Positions 1 through 11,243 are shown, counted from the first letter of the stretch. The stretch: 64,000 bases of DNA from Branchiostoma floridae (GCF_000003815.2 NC_049983.1:1571034-1635033); one strand, 5' to 3'. The notes: generated by a model from the sequence alone, not told the origin. Numbers and translations: made by a program.

Positions 1-1
1 T

Positions 2-652
2 GACTATTCTGCTGCAGAAAAATCCAATTTGGACCGTCATTTAGCAAACCACACCGGTGAAAAACCCTACATGTGTGGGGAGTGTGGGTACAGAACAACT
101 CGAAAGTCTGACTTAGCGAAACATATGAGAACTCATACTGGTGAAAAACCCTACAAGTGTGAGCAGTGTGACTATTCTGCTGCACAGAAAAGTGATTTAT
201 ACAAGCATCTAGCAAAACACACTGGTGATAAGCCCTACATGTGTGGGGAGTGTGGGTACAGGACAGCTCTGAAATCTACCTTATCCATACATATGAGAAC
301 ACATACCGGTGACAAACCCTACAAGTGTGACCAGTGTGACTATTCTGCTGCACAGACGTCCGCCTTGAACCAACATCTAGCCACACACACCGGTAATAAG
401 CCCTACATTTGCGGGGAGTGTGGGTACAGGACAAATCAGAAGTCTCATTTATCCAAACATATGAGAACTCATACCGGTGAAAAACCCTACAAGTGTGACC
501 AGTGTGACTATTCTGCTGCAGTGAAATCCAGTTTGGACAGGCATCTAGCAACGCACACTGGTGTGAAGCCCTACATGTGCTGGAAGTGTGGGCACAGGAC
601 AGCTTACCAGTCTAACTTAGTGAAACATATGAAGACTCATACCGATAAATAA
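2..652 (+). CDS. C2H2 zinc-finger protein, 3' part (ZNF1)
   Basis: Open frame running in from the left edge (frame starts at base 2, no start codon in view) to a TAA at 650-652. It encodes the second half of one finger followed by seven complete C2H2 fingers of the form C-x2-C-x12-H-x3-H joined by HTGEKPY-type linkers. Fingers alternate between two kinds: one with the core CGECGYRT and one with the core CDQCDYSAA. Proteins of this type are usually nuclear, sequence-specific DNA-binding factors; nothing here shows a target or an effector domain (KRAB, SCAN or similar would lie upstream). It resembles the two other finger genes at 49.8-50.7 and 58.2-59.9 kb closely enough to be a local paralogue. 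The short C-terminus after the last His (THTDK) and a degraded finger just behind the stop suggest the array was once longer. Confidence 0.9.
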   Translation, partial: DYSAAEKSNLDRHLANHTGEKPYMCGECGYRTTRKSDLAKHMRTHTGEKPYKCEQCDYSAAQKSDLYKHLAKHTGDKPYMCGECGYRTALKSTLSIHMRTHTGDKPYKCDQCDYSAAQTSALNQHLATHTGNKPYICGECGYRTNQKSHLSKHMRTHTGEKPYKCDQCDYSAAVKSSLDRHLATHTGVKPYMCWKCGHRTAYQSNLVKHMKTHTDK

Positions 653-702
653 ACTTACAATTTGACAAGTGTGGCTATTTTGCTGCATAAAAATCTACCT
701 TT
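653..702 (+). pseudogene. Degraded zinc finger behind the ZNF1 stop
   Basis: Directly after the stop the DNA still aligns with the standard CDQCDYSAAQKST finger coding sequence (TACAA..TGACAAGTGTGGCTATTTTGCTGCA..AAATCTAC pattern) but is out of frame and lacks the first Cys codon. It is read as a finger lost from the coding array after a stop codon appeared upstream. The identification is by eye against the neighbouring fingers. Confidence 0.6.
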
Positions 703-2044
703 ATAACTTCTCCCAACGTTGTAGCAGCTAGAACACCATATGTAGTTGCAACATGCATGTAAGAAGAACATTTTACGTGTTCTTTTGCTATATTTGAGAA
801 TAAGCCATCTCACAGTTAAGAGCTTGCGTATGCTGTATGACTTGGGTTACGATGTGATGTCACCTATTTTAGTTCTAAATATTTACGTTTTTTTCTATTG
901 AGGCGACTGCCTTCAGCATTTTAAAGATTCTGTAACCTTCAGTTGTGCGGAGTTTGCTGAGAAGGGCGGTTATGCCGACAGACACTTGAGTCAGATTTGA
1001 GTCTTGAAAATGACCAGATGGAAGATAAGGCGACCCACATGGGAAAGTCTTTGATAGTTCATGGGGTAAATGATCTCTGTTGTTACAGTGTATTACTTTG
1101 AGTGGCTTGGTATGCGACCGAGTGCATATGATAACACTGGGCTTTCGGACTAAGTGTAAAGTGAGCCGCTGTAACATAAGATGTTTTTTTTCCAGTGATT
1201 GTCATTGCTGATATGTAAGAACATAGCTGATTAGTGAACATAAGGAAGTTTTAGTAAAAGTAAAAATCCCATTCCATTGTCTCTTGTGTGGTATGTGCAA
1301 GATATTGTGCTGGCCGTACAAGGTCACAGGTCAGTTTTATTTTCTTGACATAATACGTAACATCCAGTTATAACCGTGCTATGTGCAAACACCAGAACGA
1401 AGAAATAAAAAAAAGAAGAGAAGAGAGGAAAGAAAAGGATAGAAAAAAAGAGGAAGACTGACTTCATTAAGATCCACAATAGATGAAGTAGACTTATAAT
1501 TTATGCATGGTGATAGGCAGTGTTTCTGTAGCTACCGGCCTAGAAATAGTGTGACCGTGGCCGCGTTGCACAGGTGGCCGTTATAGACTATTTCTTAATG
1601 CTGAGGTCAATTGGAAAAATCCAAGGGACCGCCAAAAAGTGACCACAGTGGCCAGGTGGTCGCAATGCAAAGCTTGCCGCTAATGCAGGTTTGACTGTCG
1701 TAGTCTGTAGTCAAAATTTCAAAAATCTTCCAAGTGGAGCTTGCCCGAACTCCGCTAGGATTGTCGCGTCGTAAGTCAGCAATAAGTTGCCGCCACGTAC
1801 GTAATGTTTTTGCCGCAGCCACTAGACTGTTGCCAGCCTTTCAGAATTCGAATACAGCATTGCTGGCCTTTCTAACTTTGGCTTAAAGGGTTGTCGGCTT
1901 TCGTTGTGTTGTCGGTTTTCGTGAAAATTGTGTTTTGGCCCAAGCCTCATTTTCGGTTATCCGTACGCCATGAATGTGAAGTGGCTTCCTGACCAGGTTC
2001 CTCTGAGGTGCTGTGTAAGTAAAATTGCAGTACTGCGCGTCATG
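703..2044. other. Intergenic, no gene seen
   Basis: No open frame here has coding character. A purine-rich stretch lies at about 1404-1455. The part at 1550-1680 repeats GTGGCCGC/GTGGTCGC words in the manner of an old dispersed repeat. The rest is AT-rich unique-looking DNA. Confidence 0.5.
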
Positions 2045-2856
2045 TATATATATATATGTCAGGGTAGAGACTCCGATCTGGTAGAAATGGCGATTCTACC
2101 GGTAGAGATCCCGATCGGAGTTTCTGTCGACAGAGACTACGATCGAGATCTCTACCAATAGAGATCACATTTATCAAAGTCTGTGTGCCTTCATATCCCT
2201 GAATATTGATAGGGAATTGTCAAATATGTGAATTTATTGGGCTTAAGTGATCATCACAAGAGTTAGTTCAAATTTGCCTCAAATTGTGTCACTTAGAGAA
2301 GAAATTTAAGCCCAATAAATTCACATTCTTATGCATATAAGTAGTAGGTAAAAACAATGACTAAACCTGATAACTGAGTGTCTAATTTAGTATTAAGTAC
2401 CAGACAAGTCCAGCAACATTCTCATTAGAAATGACTCAAACAAGATGGGGCTAATAACCATTTTCTGTTTTATCCGAATTGTGAATAATTTATTGCTTCA
2501 CTATCAATGAGTAACTATCACTCTACACCAAGTTAGAAGTAGTATAAAAGTTTTTCTTCTTCTTCTTTCGTTACTGCTAAGCCCCTGTAAAAGGGATTAT
2601 CAGCAGTGCGCATGCAAACATTGAAGGGCCATATCGAGATATCTAACAGTAGAATCGGTGATTGTGCTGGCAGAAATCCTGATCGGGGTCTCTGTTGACA
2701 GAAACTCCGATCAGGATCTCTACCAACAGAATCGGCAATTCTACCGGTAGAGATCGCGATCGGGATTTCTGTCGACAGAAACTCCGATCGGGATCTCTAC
2801 CGGTAGAATTGCCGATTCTAACAGATCGGAGTCTGTACCCTGACATATATATATAT
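2045..2856. repeat. Foldback element with palindrome-rich arms
   Basis: The left arm (2045-2160) and the right arm (about 2640-2856) are inverted copies of each other. Both begin at the outside with (TA)n-TGTCAGGGTA and GACTCCGATCTG. Each arm is built from repeated self-complementary words: CTACCGGTAG, CCGATCGG and CTGTCGACAG. The right arm holds more copies than the left. The middle (2161-2639) is AT-rich and noncoding. A non-autonomous foldback DNA transposon is the simplest reading; no target duplication could be defined because the ends run into (TA)n. Confidence 0.7.
2227..2325. repeat. Inverted repeat (20-bp perfect stem) inside the foldback element
   Basis: TGTGAATTTATTGGGCTTAA at 2227-2246 is matched perfectly by its reverse complement at 2306-2325. 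The 59-base centre adds a little more pairing (AAGTGA with TCACTT). It could be a nested MITE or a remnant stem of the surrounding element. Confidence 0.75.
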
Positions 2857-2906
2857 AGATAGATAGATATAGATAGATAGATAGATAGAGATAGAGAGAG
2901 AGAGAT
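2845..2906. repeat. TA / AGAT / AG microsatellite
   Basis: A TA run passes into AGAT repeats and then AG repeats on the + strand, at the right end of the foldback element. Confidence 0.9.
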
Positions 2907-3984
2907 GATAAAAAACAGTTCTAGATTTTTCTTTATAATTGGCTTGATTTCTTGCAAGGTCTTTCCCTTTCTGTCAACACCTGTCTTGTGATTAATGACA
3001 GTCTCAGGGCTCTGAATCCAAACAAGCCCTTCAACTGTGGTTTGAAAAATAACCAGCCAGCAGTAAGTTCAAACTAAAACTTCACTGTACCTACATTTTG
3101 TAATTCTATGTCTGTATGTGCCTTCAGGTCAATAAGTAAAGCTACCCTTAACCATATTAACATCATAGATATGTGGCAGTATGAAAAACTAAGATGCATT
3201 GTAATTATCACACTTTGCATTAATTATGCGAATTAGGCCCTTATTTGCATGAATGATATCTGTACATGTTCCACCTTACATATATAACATATCTTACATT
3301 TATCAAGGTCCTATTGTGGAACACATTGTAATAGTAGGAGATCGTCATTATAAATGCTAATCAACTATTAATTTCTATAAATTGCATACTTCTGCAGGTA
3401 AGACGTAAAGATCTCGGACTAAAGTTTGCCAAATCCCTTCTTCTTTCTAACTTTCCCAACATCCTCCCACCACACCGCTCTGAGGCACATAGTATAACCT
3501 CATAATGCTGACAACCTTAGACAGTTTAAATGCCAAACATCACGCTTCAGGAACACCACGCTACCATATGTCGCCGACCTCTTAAACGCACATTACACAA
3601 TTAAGTGTCACATTTTGATAATTACTTATCAGATGGACATTCTCTGTGTCATTAAATGAATACACCACTTCTTTCCCATAACATTTATAACCATTACTCT
3701 CAAATACAACCGACCATAAACATACATACCATCCACAAAAAAGCAATAAATATTTCATGGAGGTATGAGGTCCCCGAACTCTAGTTCATGAACATACGTA
3801 ACTTTCCAATTTATCTCTGAAGCAAAAGCCAAGGGATCCCTGAAGGGCCTGACCAGTGAAGGGCTGCTAGAATTGGCAACTTATTATGCGATCAAAAAAA
3901 TACAAACCTCATTAAGGGAGAAAAAAAGAACATATATATACAATAACTGCGTAAAACATCCATTCATGAAGAGTATGGTGTCTG
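2907..3984. other. Intergenic; holds a dispersed-repeat end
   Basis: No gene seen. At 3757-3792 the stretch TTCATGGAGGTATGAGGT..CCGAACTCTAGTT is the same terminus found at 23400-23430 and 24455-24488, so the AT-rich DNA before it (with TTTGCATGAAT and similar words near 3245) is probably an old copy of that repeat family. Confidence 0.5.
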
Positions 3985-3990
3985 TTTATT
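3985..3990 (-). promoter_or_regulatory. Candidate poly(A) signal of kelch unit A
   Basis: AATAAA on the minus strand, about 110 bases past the unit A stop. Position is reasonable for a short 3' UTR; no transcript evidence is available. Confidence 0.35.
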
Positions 3991-4098
3991 ACTGGTGTTA
4001 GATTCGGACACAGAACTTCCATTGTAAGGGTGGTCGGAAAACAAAGATGAAATCTAACAGTCCTCTGGGCTGTGCTCTGTAGGTCCTTATCCTGCACA

Positions 4099-7000
4099 TT
4101 AATGCTGAAAAGCTTTTGAAGTGCCATGTGTTTGTGCCCCTGTAAGATATGGTAGGTACATACGTGCTACCCCGCACTGCTGGCGACCAAACGGACGATA
4201 TTCCTTACCACGCCTAGGCATGGTGGCCTTCATATCTTTCCAAATAGCAGCAGACTCGTCATACACGTATACCAGATATTCGGCTAATGACTCTTGTTTG
4301 GCAATGTCATAGGCTCCTGACAATATATATAGTCGGTTCCCCAGTGCAAATAGATTTGCAAATTCAATCATCACACGTTCTCCTAGATTCAGAAGTTCTC
4401 CTAGATGTGGCAAGCCTCGCAGTTTCTGCCAGCGGTCTAACGCTGTATCGTACACAAAAGTCTGAATGCACTGACCATCTGTACATGTACAGAAAATCTT
4501 TGTTCCTACGGCAACAGCTGATGTGAATGGACGAATGGAACTCGGTGAGGTCCGCCTGTACCACCTGTCCTTGCTAGGGTCGTAGCAATGTACTTCCATG
4601 TATGTGAGGAAATACAGGTATGTACCACAGGACAATATTGGATTGTAGTGTGAACCTCTGTCATGGTGCAGCTGTGAACACTCTTGCCACTGATTTGTGT
4701 GCCGGTTGTACTTTCTCATCTGCAGCAACGGATTGTTTCTTTCAGGATAAACAGAAATGTAATACAAAATGTGATTGACTTCACAAAGGCGATCGAGGCA
4801 CATAAAATCATCTTCTGGTCCCTTAGATATCGAGGACACACTTGCTTGTTCCCACACGTTTTTTGCATGATTGTACTTAAACAGGGACAAATGCATCTCA
4901 TCCTCTGATTGTTTATTTTGCAGGATGTAGATGTCGTTATCACTGGTGACTGTCATGGCAGTGTAATCAGGAAAATCTTCAGGCCTGTAACTGCAGCTGA
5001 TGTACTTCCCTTCCCGTGGGTTTAAGAAGAGAAGATCCTTTGAACTGGAGAGGACGAAATACATCGAAAATTGTCAATTTATGTCGACTAGAAACTCATA
5101 CATTCTACAAAGATGAGACTGAAATCGCAGCATGCTGTGTTTTAGCAAATCTTATCTTTAATGAGAATGCCCTTTATAAGCAGGAATCATACAAATAGTA
5201 CATGTATTGAATGTGGAATGAAATTTTCCAAGAATTGTTCACCGGTTACACCGTCAAACAAATAGTATACTAACCCCCATGTTTGATAGTACAACACGGC
5301 CATTTCCGTGGTCATCCCAAGCCTCGGCTTCAGTTTGAAGATCCCTTTCTGTACCACATTCATGATGACCTCAGAACTCCCAGGATCCTCCCTGACCAGG
5401 GCGTGTTCTAAGATGGCTGCCGTGTCGTCTGAGGTCAGCAGGTTAAAACGAATGTGAGTGAGGATGCTGGGTAGGTGGTGCAGTCTGTAGGGTAAAGAGT
5501 AGGGATGGGTTCAAGTTATTTCCTGGTATAACAGAAGCTTCTTCTATGGACCTATCATGAATCTCCTTTTAAAAGGCAATCCACCATTTGTTCCCAAGTT
5601 AGTTAAAATAGTTCTCATTGTTGTGCATTATGTATGTCTTTTTAATGTTGTAATCTGCGTCTGTTTGTGTATACATGTAATTGTGAAGTTGTATGTTAAC
5701 GATGTTTAATGGACTAAATAAAGTATCAAAATATCCTGGACAATTATCCCTGATAGGGCTAAAGTGAAATGTGTCCATGATTATTTTCATTTCATGAAAA
5801 CTACAGTGAACTCGTTTAGAGCACAGGTAAATTGGCCATAGGCCTTCAATACTAGTTAGTAAGCTTTGGATAAACCAACAACATACACAAATGTACCAAT
5901 ACACACCTGTCCTCCCTGCTGTACTGCACCCATCTCACCACAGCCTCCCACACTGTTGTCTCCTCTTTAACGTCCAGCTCATCATGGCTGATGATCTCAG
6001 TCAACTGATTCACACTCAGGCTGTAGAACCCTTCACTGGAGGCAACCTGTAAAGGCACAGACTACATGTATATGTATGTTACCTGGCTCATGTACTATGC
6101 AAAACAACCTTTCATTGGTAAAGCCTTCTTAAAACTAAAAAAAAAAACAGCATTGGGAGGTGGGTTCTATTCTTTGAAATAATACTGAAGACAGCTGTGC
6201 AGGGTACAAAATTCATATTTGTAGATGAAATTCTGTAATATAAAGATCACCACACTTACAGGGATGCAACCAAATATAATTTTCAAACGTTTTGTAATCA
6301 TTTCAAACACAAAGAATTTTATGACAGATTCCAACCACCCTTTTATTCACCTCACCCTTGCAATAGAGGAGAGAAAAAAAGAGCCGAAGATTCCGTTTGA
6401 CAGGGCACGTGGTGCGCCATGAGGAAATGGCAGGAGGGGTCTTGCTTTGGGAACCAAACGAGCCGCGCAGGCGTGGCCGCCCTTCGGTCACACTCAAGAA
6501 GCTACTGCTGGAGGACACGGGTTTGCAGGCTGGTGAGCTCCGTTCGATCATGCTGGACAGGAACATGTGGAGACGATGGTGTCACTTCTCCGAGGATGAA
6601 CTGAACTGAACTAAAAAAGGAGTGACCTGCTATAAAAATAGATGACCTACCTCAACAAAGTTTCTATGAATCAACTGCAGACAACGGTTTTGGACAATGT
6701 CCACAGAGTAGACATCAGCAAACTTGTACAGGTCCACACAGGTGGAGTGCTCCACGTTCATGGCCATGTAGCTGCTGCAGGTGTCTCTCACATAGTCCAG
6801 TTGGAGGAGGTCGGCTGCCTGGTACAGGGGCTGCACTTTGTCCATTGACACATGGAGGGTTCCCGAGTAGATGTAACTCAGGATCTCTCCAAACATGCCT
6901 GCATCCAAGCCCTGAAAACGATGTAACACTAACAGATAAAGATCAAACATTTATCAGACAATAAACATGTACGATATTATCAGAGTACAGATAATGTCCA

Positions 7001-7766
7001 AGCAGATCCTATGATAGCATAATATAGTACCCAATACAAATAGTAGCCGATGCACGGTCCTGGGTAGGCTACACTTCTTTGCCAGTTTTTGATACACATT
7101 CTACTCAATGCTGCCATAGGATCTGCATGGAGGTTGTTATATAGACACGGTATTATGATCAGAGTAACATTATGTACAACAGGGAAATTTATCAAATTCC
7201 TTTAATTTGAATGAGGTAAAATTTTCATCCCATTCTTCAATTTTATCTACAAAATCTCTACTACCTGCACATCGTCATATGCGTAATTTTTATTGTACAT
7301 GCTGGTAATAGCTAATTGTTATATGTGGCTGGCAAAGTTGACCTTTAACCCCTAAATACCAAAGATAAGTAGGGAGGAGGGCATAGTGGGGGACATGAAC
7401 TTGTCTAACATTTGGGTAAACAATAGATTTGGCCTGTTCTAGATGTACTCTGTGATACTTAGCATTTCCAACAGTTACGTGCTCCACTCTATTGTAACCA
7501 CACAATCCTACGTTTAAAACAACCGTCTTCTGCCGACTTTCCGCCATGTCACTTGTAAACATGGCCCTGAAGTAGGGGCTGGCCGCGGACAGAACAAGCC
7601 GATGGCAGAGAAACCGCCGGCCCTCGACTTCAAGGACGACATCCTGCAGTACCCCAGCCTTCTGTAAGTCACCCACAGTTCCAAGAAACCCTTGCAGATA
7701 GCTCTCTTCTTGGTAGGAACGAGGACGAACTGCGCTGACGTGGGGTTCTTGGTGTGCGGCGGCCAT
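4099..7766 (-). CDS. BTB-BACK-kelch protein, unit A (intact)
   Basis: Five coding exons on the minus strand: 7512-7766, 6651-6911, 5907-6046, 5275-5484 and 4099-5044. Lengths 255, 261, 140, 210 and 946 join to an open frame of 603 residues. All introns are GT-AG, with phases 0, 0, 2 and 2. The start is the ATG of MAAAHQEP, conserved between units; an in-frame ATG lies 10 codons upstream. Residues about 25-135 form the BTB domain ([20 protein letters not shown], then [10 protein letters not shown]). Residues about 140-245 form BACK ([21 protein letters not shown]). From residue 289 there are five or six kelch blades with the usual Trp but without a clear double glycine. Family knowledge: such proteins bind Cullin-3 through BTB and recruit ubiquitination substrates through kelch. 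The exon 1 donor is AAC|GTAGG instead of CAG|GTAGG as in units D and E. Ortholog not determined. Confidence 0.85.
6365..6612 (+). mobile_element. LINE 3' tail in intron 2 of unit A, opposite strand
   Basis: The + strand encodes [10 protein letters not shown], then [14 protein letters not shown] and [10 protein letters not shown] before a stop. This is the arrangement (L-GHV-R, a GRP-T-K box, a final RW patch) seen at the C-terminus of many non-LTR retrotransposon reverse transcriptases. It is followed by a short GAACT repeat typical of such tails. Truncated at the 5' side and not functional. Confidence 0.6.
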
Positions 7767-8973
7767 GTTGATGATGATGGCATGACCCCGGGTCAAAGGG
7801 TAGTTGGATTCGACACATACTGATTACCCCCATAACATAGCAGAAAGAGATGGACACGGATCACTGATGCTGTGAAGCACCTACGACCACTGTAGCAGAA
7901 AAAGTACTGACATCATTCCTTGAAATAGAGGGATGCTTACCATAGATCCAGGTCTACTATAATCAGATCTTGCACTGGTTTTGTGGCTTGTATTGAACCT
8001 AACATTATTAACGTTACCGATCACTGCGTGTATACAATTTGTACATTTTTTTAGTCTCCCTTGTTGCTTAGTTCTTTTTGTGCCGTGTCGCAGTCTGTAT
8101 ATACTGACTGATAGTAGAAGTTGGATAATACCTTAATTTTTAAAAATGCTAACTTTTGTTTTGACTATTGATATTTTCAAGTATTTACATGTTATGGCTT
8201 GATATGTTATGGATCAATTGTGTTGGAAACTACAGATCGACATTTTGTACTATTCGGGATGATGTTGTGATTTTTCCATGTTAATGATGCCTCTGAGGGG
8301 GCGAGAAAACAGTTTGCATAGATGGAATTACGACAAAAGTATGCATAATTTATCTGTGAATTTCTGAGTAGATCGATCGGATCATTAAACACAATAGTAT
8401 TTCACGAAACGACTTCTTTTTCTTTCTAGCAATTAACATTCAAAGTTTAAAGACGGTAAAAAGCATATTACAGTTACATTTTTTTATGGAATATGTATAT
8501 AAACTGGGCCGAATCTACTGTGAGTAAATTATGCAAATGATCATGTAACCATATAAATGTAAGGCGAGTAACAAATACAATGTTAATAACGCCACACAAA
8601 ATACTGTAACATAGACGTGAAATTTCCTTTGCCTGTGTGCCACCGTAGTTACTTTACTGGGACTCACATACATGTACCAACCATACCCTCACCAAATACT
8701 ACAATGGATACCCAAGTTTACTAACTAGGAATGCACTCAGAATAAATGTATCTCGTAGCTACTGCTGCGAAGCTGTTAGGACACAGATCATTAGTTCTGT
8801 TTTTACAGAAGGAAATTTGTCAATCTGTAAACCGTTTTACTTCTACCAAAGTATAAAATCTGGTACATCTATCCCACTTTTGAGCATTTGGCAAAAACCT
8901 AAGATCTAAACTAAATTAATCAGTTAAACAACCATTCAACAATTAAACAAAGTCAATTTTGCCCTGTCTTGTT
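7767..8973. other. Intergenic between units A and B
   Basis: Upstream DNA of unit A and downstream DNA of unit B. The conserved CATCATCATCAAC leader precedes the unit A start codon. Around 8630-8770 the sequence aligns with DNA downstream of unit G (36225-36380), so it is shared 3' flank of the duplicated units. No other gene seen. Confidence 0.5.
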
Positions 8974-10004
8974 TTATGTCCCATTGAGATATGGTAGGTA
9001 TATACGTGCCACAGGGGAATAAGAACCACGCACTTCATAGGTTTTATGCGGTAGAATGGCCTTCAAGTCTCTCCAGGCATCAGCAGACCTGTCATACATA
9101 AACACAAGATATACAATGCCTTCCTGGGAGTCGCTAGTACAGGTTAACAACACGTGCAGCTGGTTCTCCAGTGCGAAAAAAATGGTCCGATAATAAACAT
9201 AAAAGTTTTCTAGGTTCGGCAAGCCCTTCAGCTCCTGCCAGCGGTCTGACTCTGTATCGTACACCATAGCCTTAGTGAATATAAAGTCCGAGCAAAAAAA
9301 TTCCGTTCCTATAGCAACAGCTGTGCTGACATCCGAGTGTTGGTGGGGTCCTCTCGAACCAACGGTCCTGTTCGGGTCGTAGCAATACACTTCCGTGTCC
9401 GTGAGGAAATACAGGTCTGGACCGCAGGACAATATACTACAAACGACACTAGAATATTGTTAAGTCTCAGTTGTGAACACTCCTGCCACTGGTTTGTGTG
9501 CGGGTTGTACTTTCTCATCTGCAGCAGTGGTCTGTCGTCTTCAGGATCAACAGCAGTGTAATACAGAACCCCATCAACTTCATAAAGGCCTTTCTCATAC
9601 ATGTTATCTTCTGGTCCCTTAGATATTGAGGACACACCTGCTTGTTCCCACGCGTTTTGTTCATGGTTGTACTTAAATAGAGACAACTGATTCTCCTCGT
9701 CTGATTCCTCAGTATGCAGGATAAAGATGTCGTTATCACTGGTGACTGTCATGTCACGGACATAAGGGAGGTCGTAACTGCAGCTGATGTACTTCCCTTC
9801 CTGAGGGTTAATGAAGAGGAACTCCTTGATTACGGAACTGGAGAGGGTTAAAAAACACAGTCAGTAAACCTGGAGCGATAATTCATATCTTTTTATTGGG
9901 ATGAGGCTAGAATCACATGCACTGTTCTATCTTATTTTGTAGCTCCTTGAGAAGCATCCTTTAAAGCATTAGTAGGAATTAGATTAATAGTAGAACAAAA
10001 TGAC

Positions 10005-10640
10005 GGTACAATGGCCTAGTGGGTAGACTGTTCGCATTCGGAAGGTCGTGAGTTCGATCCCGGCCAAGTCATACCAAAGACTATACACCTTTCTCACGCG
10101 GCGGCCATGATAGATCTAAAACGAGTTCAATGTGGCAAACAAAAGGCTGTCCATCATAATTACCAGTTCGACCAATGGTAGCCTGCCAATTAGGAAATCG
10201 ACCAATAAGTGAATGGCTGCAAATTCGTTAAAAATTTGCATTATTATGTTTTTATTTTGCATCTCTTAATGGACTATGGGGTCAGTCTACACTACTCTGT
10301 ACATTTTTCGGTGCATAACACTTCTTGTAATATTTATTATTCCATCTTCTATCGTGAAAATTTGTGTGGTTTGGGGGAAAACTAAATGGGACCTGATTTT
10401 AGAAATAAGTTTTGTCTGTTTGCCTCATTGACCTCTTCTTGGATCTATCATGGCCGCCGCGTGAGAAAGGTGTATAAAAATGGCACATGCTGCTTTCTCT
10501 GCTTAGCACTCAGCATTCGGGAAAGAGTATGGAAGTTGAACACACACCACTACCAGTGGACTAGCCCTCTGCTGTAGTGATTGCGTTGTGTGTGGTCCAG
10601 GGCTAATGAAACAGAGATGGGCACCGCCATATGCGCCACA
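10005..10640 (+). mobile_element. tRNA-derived SINE, interrupted by a TIR element
   Basis: A tRNA-like head has box A TGGCCTAGTGGGTAGACTG near 10012-10030 and box B GAGTTCGATCC at 10050-10060. It is followed by GGCCAAGTCATACCAAAGAC. The body resumes after the inserted element at 10473 with AAAATGGCACATGCTGCTT and TGCTTAGCACTCAGCATT, a string I recognise from SINEs of marine invertebrates. The 3' limit (about 10640) is approximate. Confidence 0.65.
10086..10472. mobile_element. 387-bp TIR element nested in the SINE
   Basis: Perfect terminal inverted repeats of 31 bases begin CACCTTTCTCACGCGGCGGC and end with the complement, GCCGCCGCGTGAGAAAGGTG. The element is bounded by TATA at 10082-10085 and 10473-10476, read as the target duplication. 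Removing the element and one TATA rejoins the SINE cleanly. The 325-base centre has no coding frame, so this is a MITE-like non-autonomous element. Confidence 0.85.
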
Positions 10641-10833
10641 AATGGGCACCGCCCTTGGCGCGGGAAGGGTTTAACTTTTTTAACTAACATTATGCAAGGA
10701 TTAATCACGACTAACATTGTACAAAGTCAGACAAATAAAAAAAAATACATGTCTGACTAACCTACGGGGATAGTTCAACAGCACAGCCATCTCTGTAGTC
10801 ATCCCAGCATTATGAGTTCAGTCTTCTTCTAGT

Positions 10834-11118
10834 CATCCCAGCATCATGAGTTCAGTCTTCTTCTTGCTGATCTTGAGCCCTGTACTGATTGATGTTTCCT
10901 CCAGATGAGCTGTTTTGTCCTGCATCTGCTTTTGGTTGTGTGAGAGAAGTGCCAGGTCATCGGCAAAATCTAGGTCTTCCAGTTGTGTCCATAATGTCCA
11001 TTGGATCCCAGTACTCTTCCCTCTAGTAGCTGTCCTCATGATCCAGTCTATTACCAGGAGGAAAAGAAACGGAGACAGTAAGCAACCCTGTCGCACTCCT
11101 GTCTTCACCTCAAAGCTT
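10834..11118 (-). mobile_element. Reverse-transcriptase fragment of a non-LTR retrotransposon in unit B
   Basis: The minus strand reads VKTGVRQGCLLSPFLF (RT block 4) and, 30 residues on, FADDLALLS with the catalytic Asp pair, then LKISKKKTELM. It sits between exon 1 and the end of exon 4 of unit B and is in frame with exon 1, giving a 149-residue chimeric open frame from 11282. A 34-bp direct duplication (10800-10833 and 10834-10867) lies at its exon 4 side. The RT is only a fragment, so no activity is expected. Confidence 0.8.
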
Positions 11119-11243
11119 TCCTGCAGTACCCCAGCCTTCTGTAAGTCGCCCACAGTTCCAAGAAAGCCGTGCAGATAGCTCTCGTCTTGGTAGGAACAAG
11201 GACGAACTGCGCTGACGTGGGTTTCTTGGTCCGCGGCAGTCAT

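Larger units (their letters stand above)
8974..11243 (-). pseudogene. BTB-kelch unit B, broken by deletion and retrotransposon sequence
   Basis: Exon 1 survives only from its ATG (11243) to 11119, where the sequence changes in the middle of VLQDVV to retrotransposon coding DNA. Exons 2 and 3 and most of exon 4 are missing; the last 46 bases of exon 4 remain at 10762-10807 ([11 protein letters not shown]) with a good donor. The kelch exon (8974-9837, acceptor intact) has one frameshift near 9435-9460. One base is missing at the DRW codons near 9370 (YDPNRTVG instead of the usual DRW), with a nearby compensating change. The unit therefore cannot make a BTB-BACK-kelch protein. The kelch part is most like unit A (SSISKGPED). 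Confidence 0.85.

Noticed and set aside
276-551. Open frame antisense to the ZNF1 fingers (similar ones at 49914-50195, 58559-58834 and 59510-59776)
   Set aside because: Mirror of the finger repeats; the residues simply follow the complement of the finger codons.
6990-7135. Short inverted repeat (CAGATCCTATG and CATAGGATCTG) in intron 1 of unit A
   Set aside because: Perfect only over 11 bases and without a clear target duplication; could be a worn MITE but not supported.
7514-7783. Second long frame over BTB exon 1 (also 16210-16665, 21382-21786 and 40474-40770)
   Set aside because: Same strand, other frame, of the highly conserved exon; no start or splice context of its own and no recognisable protein.
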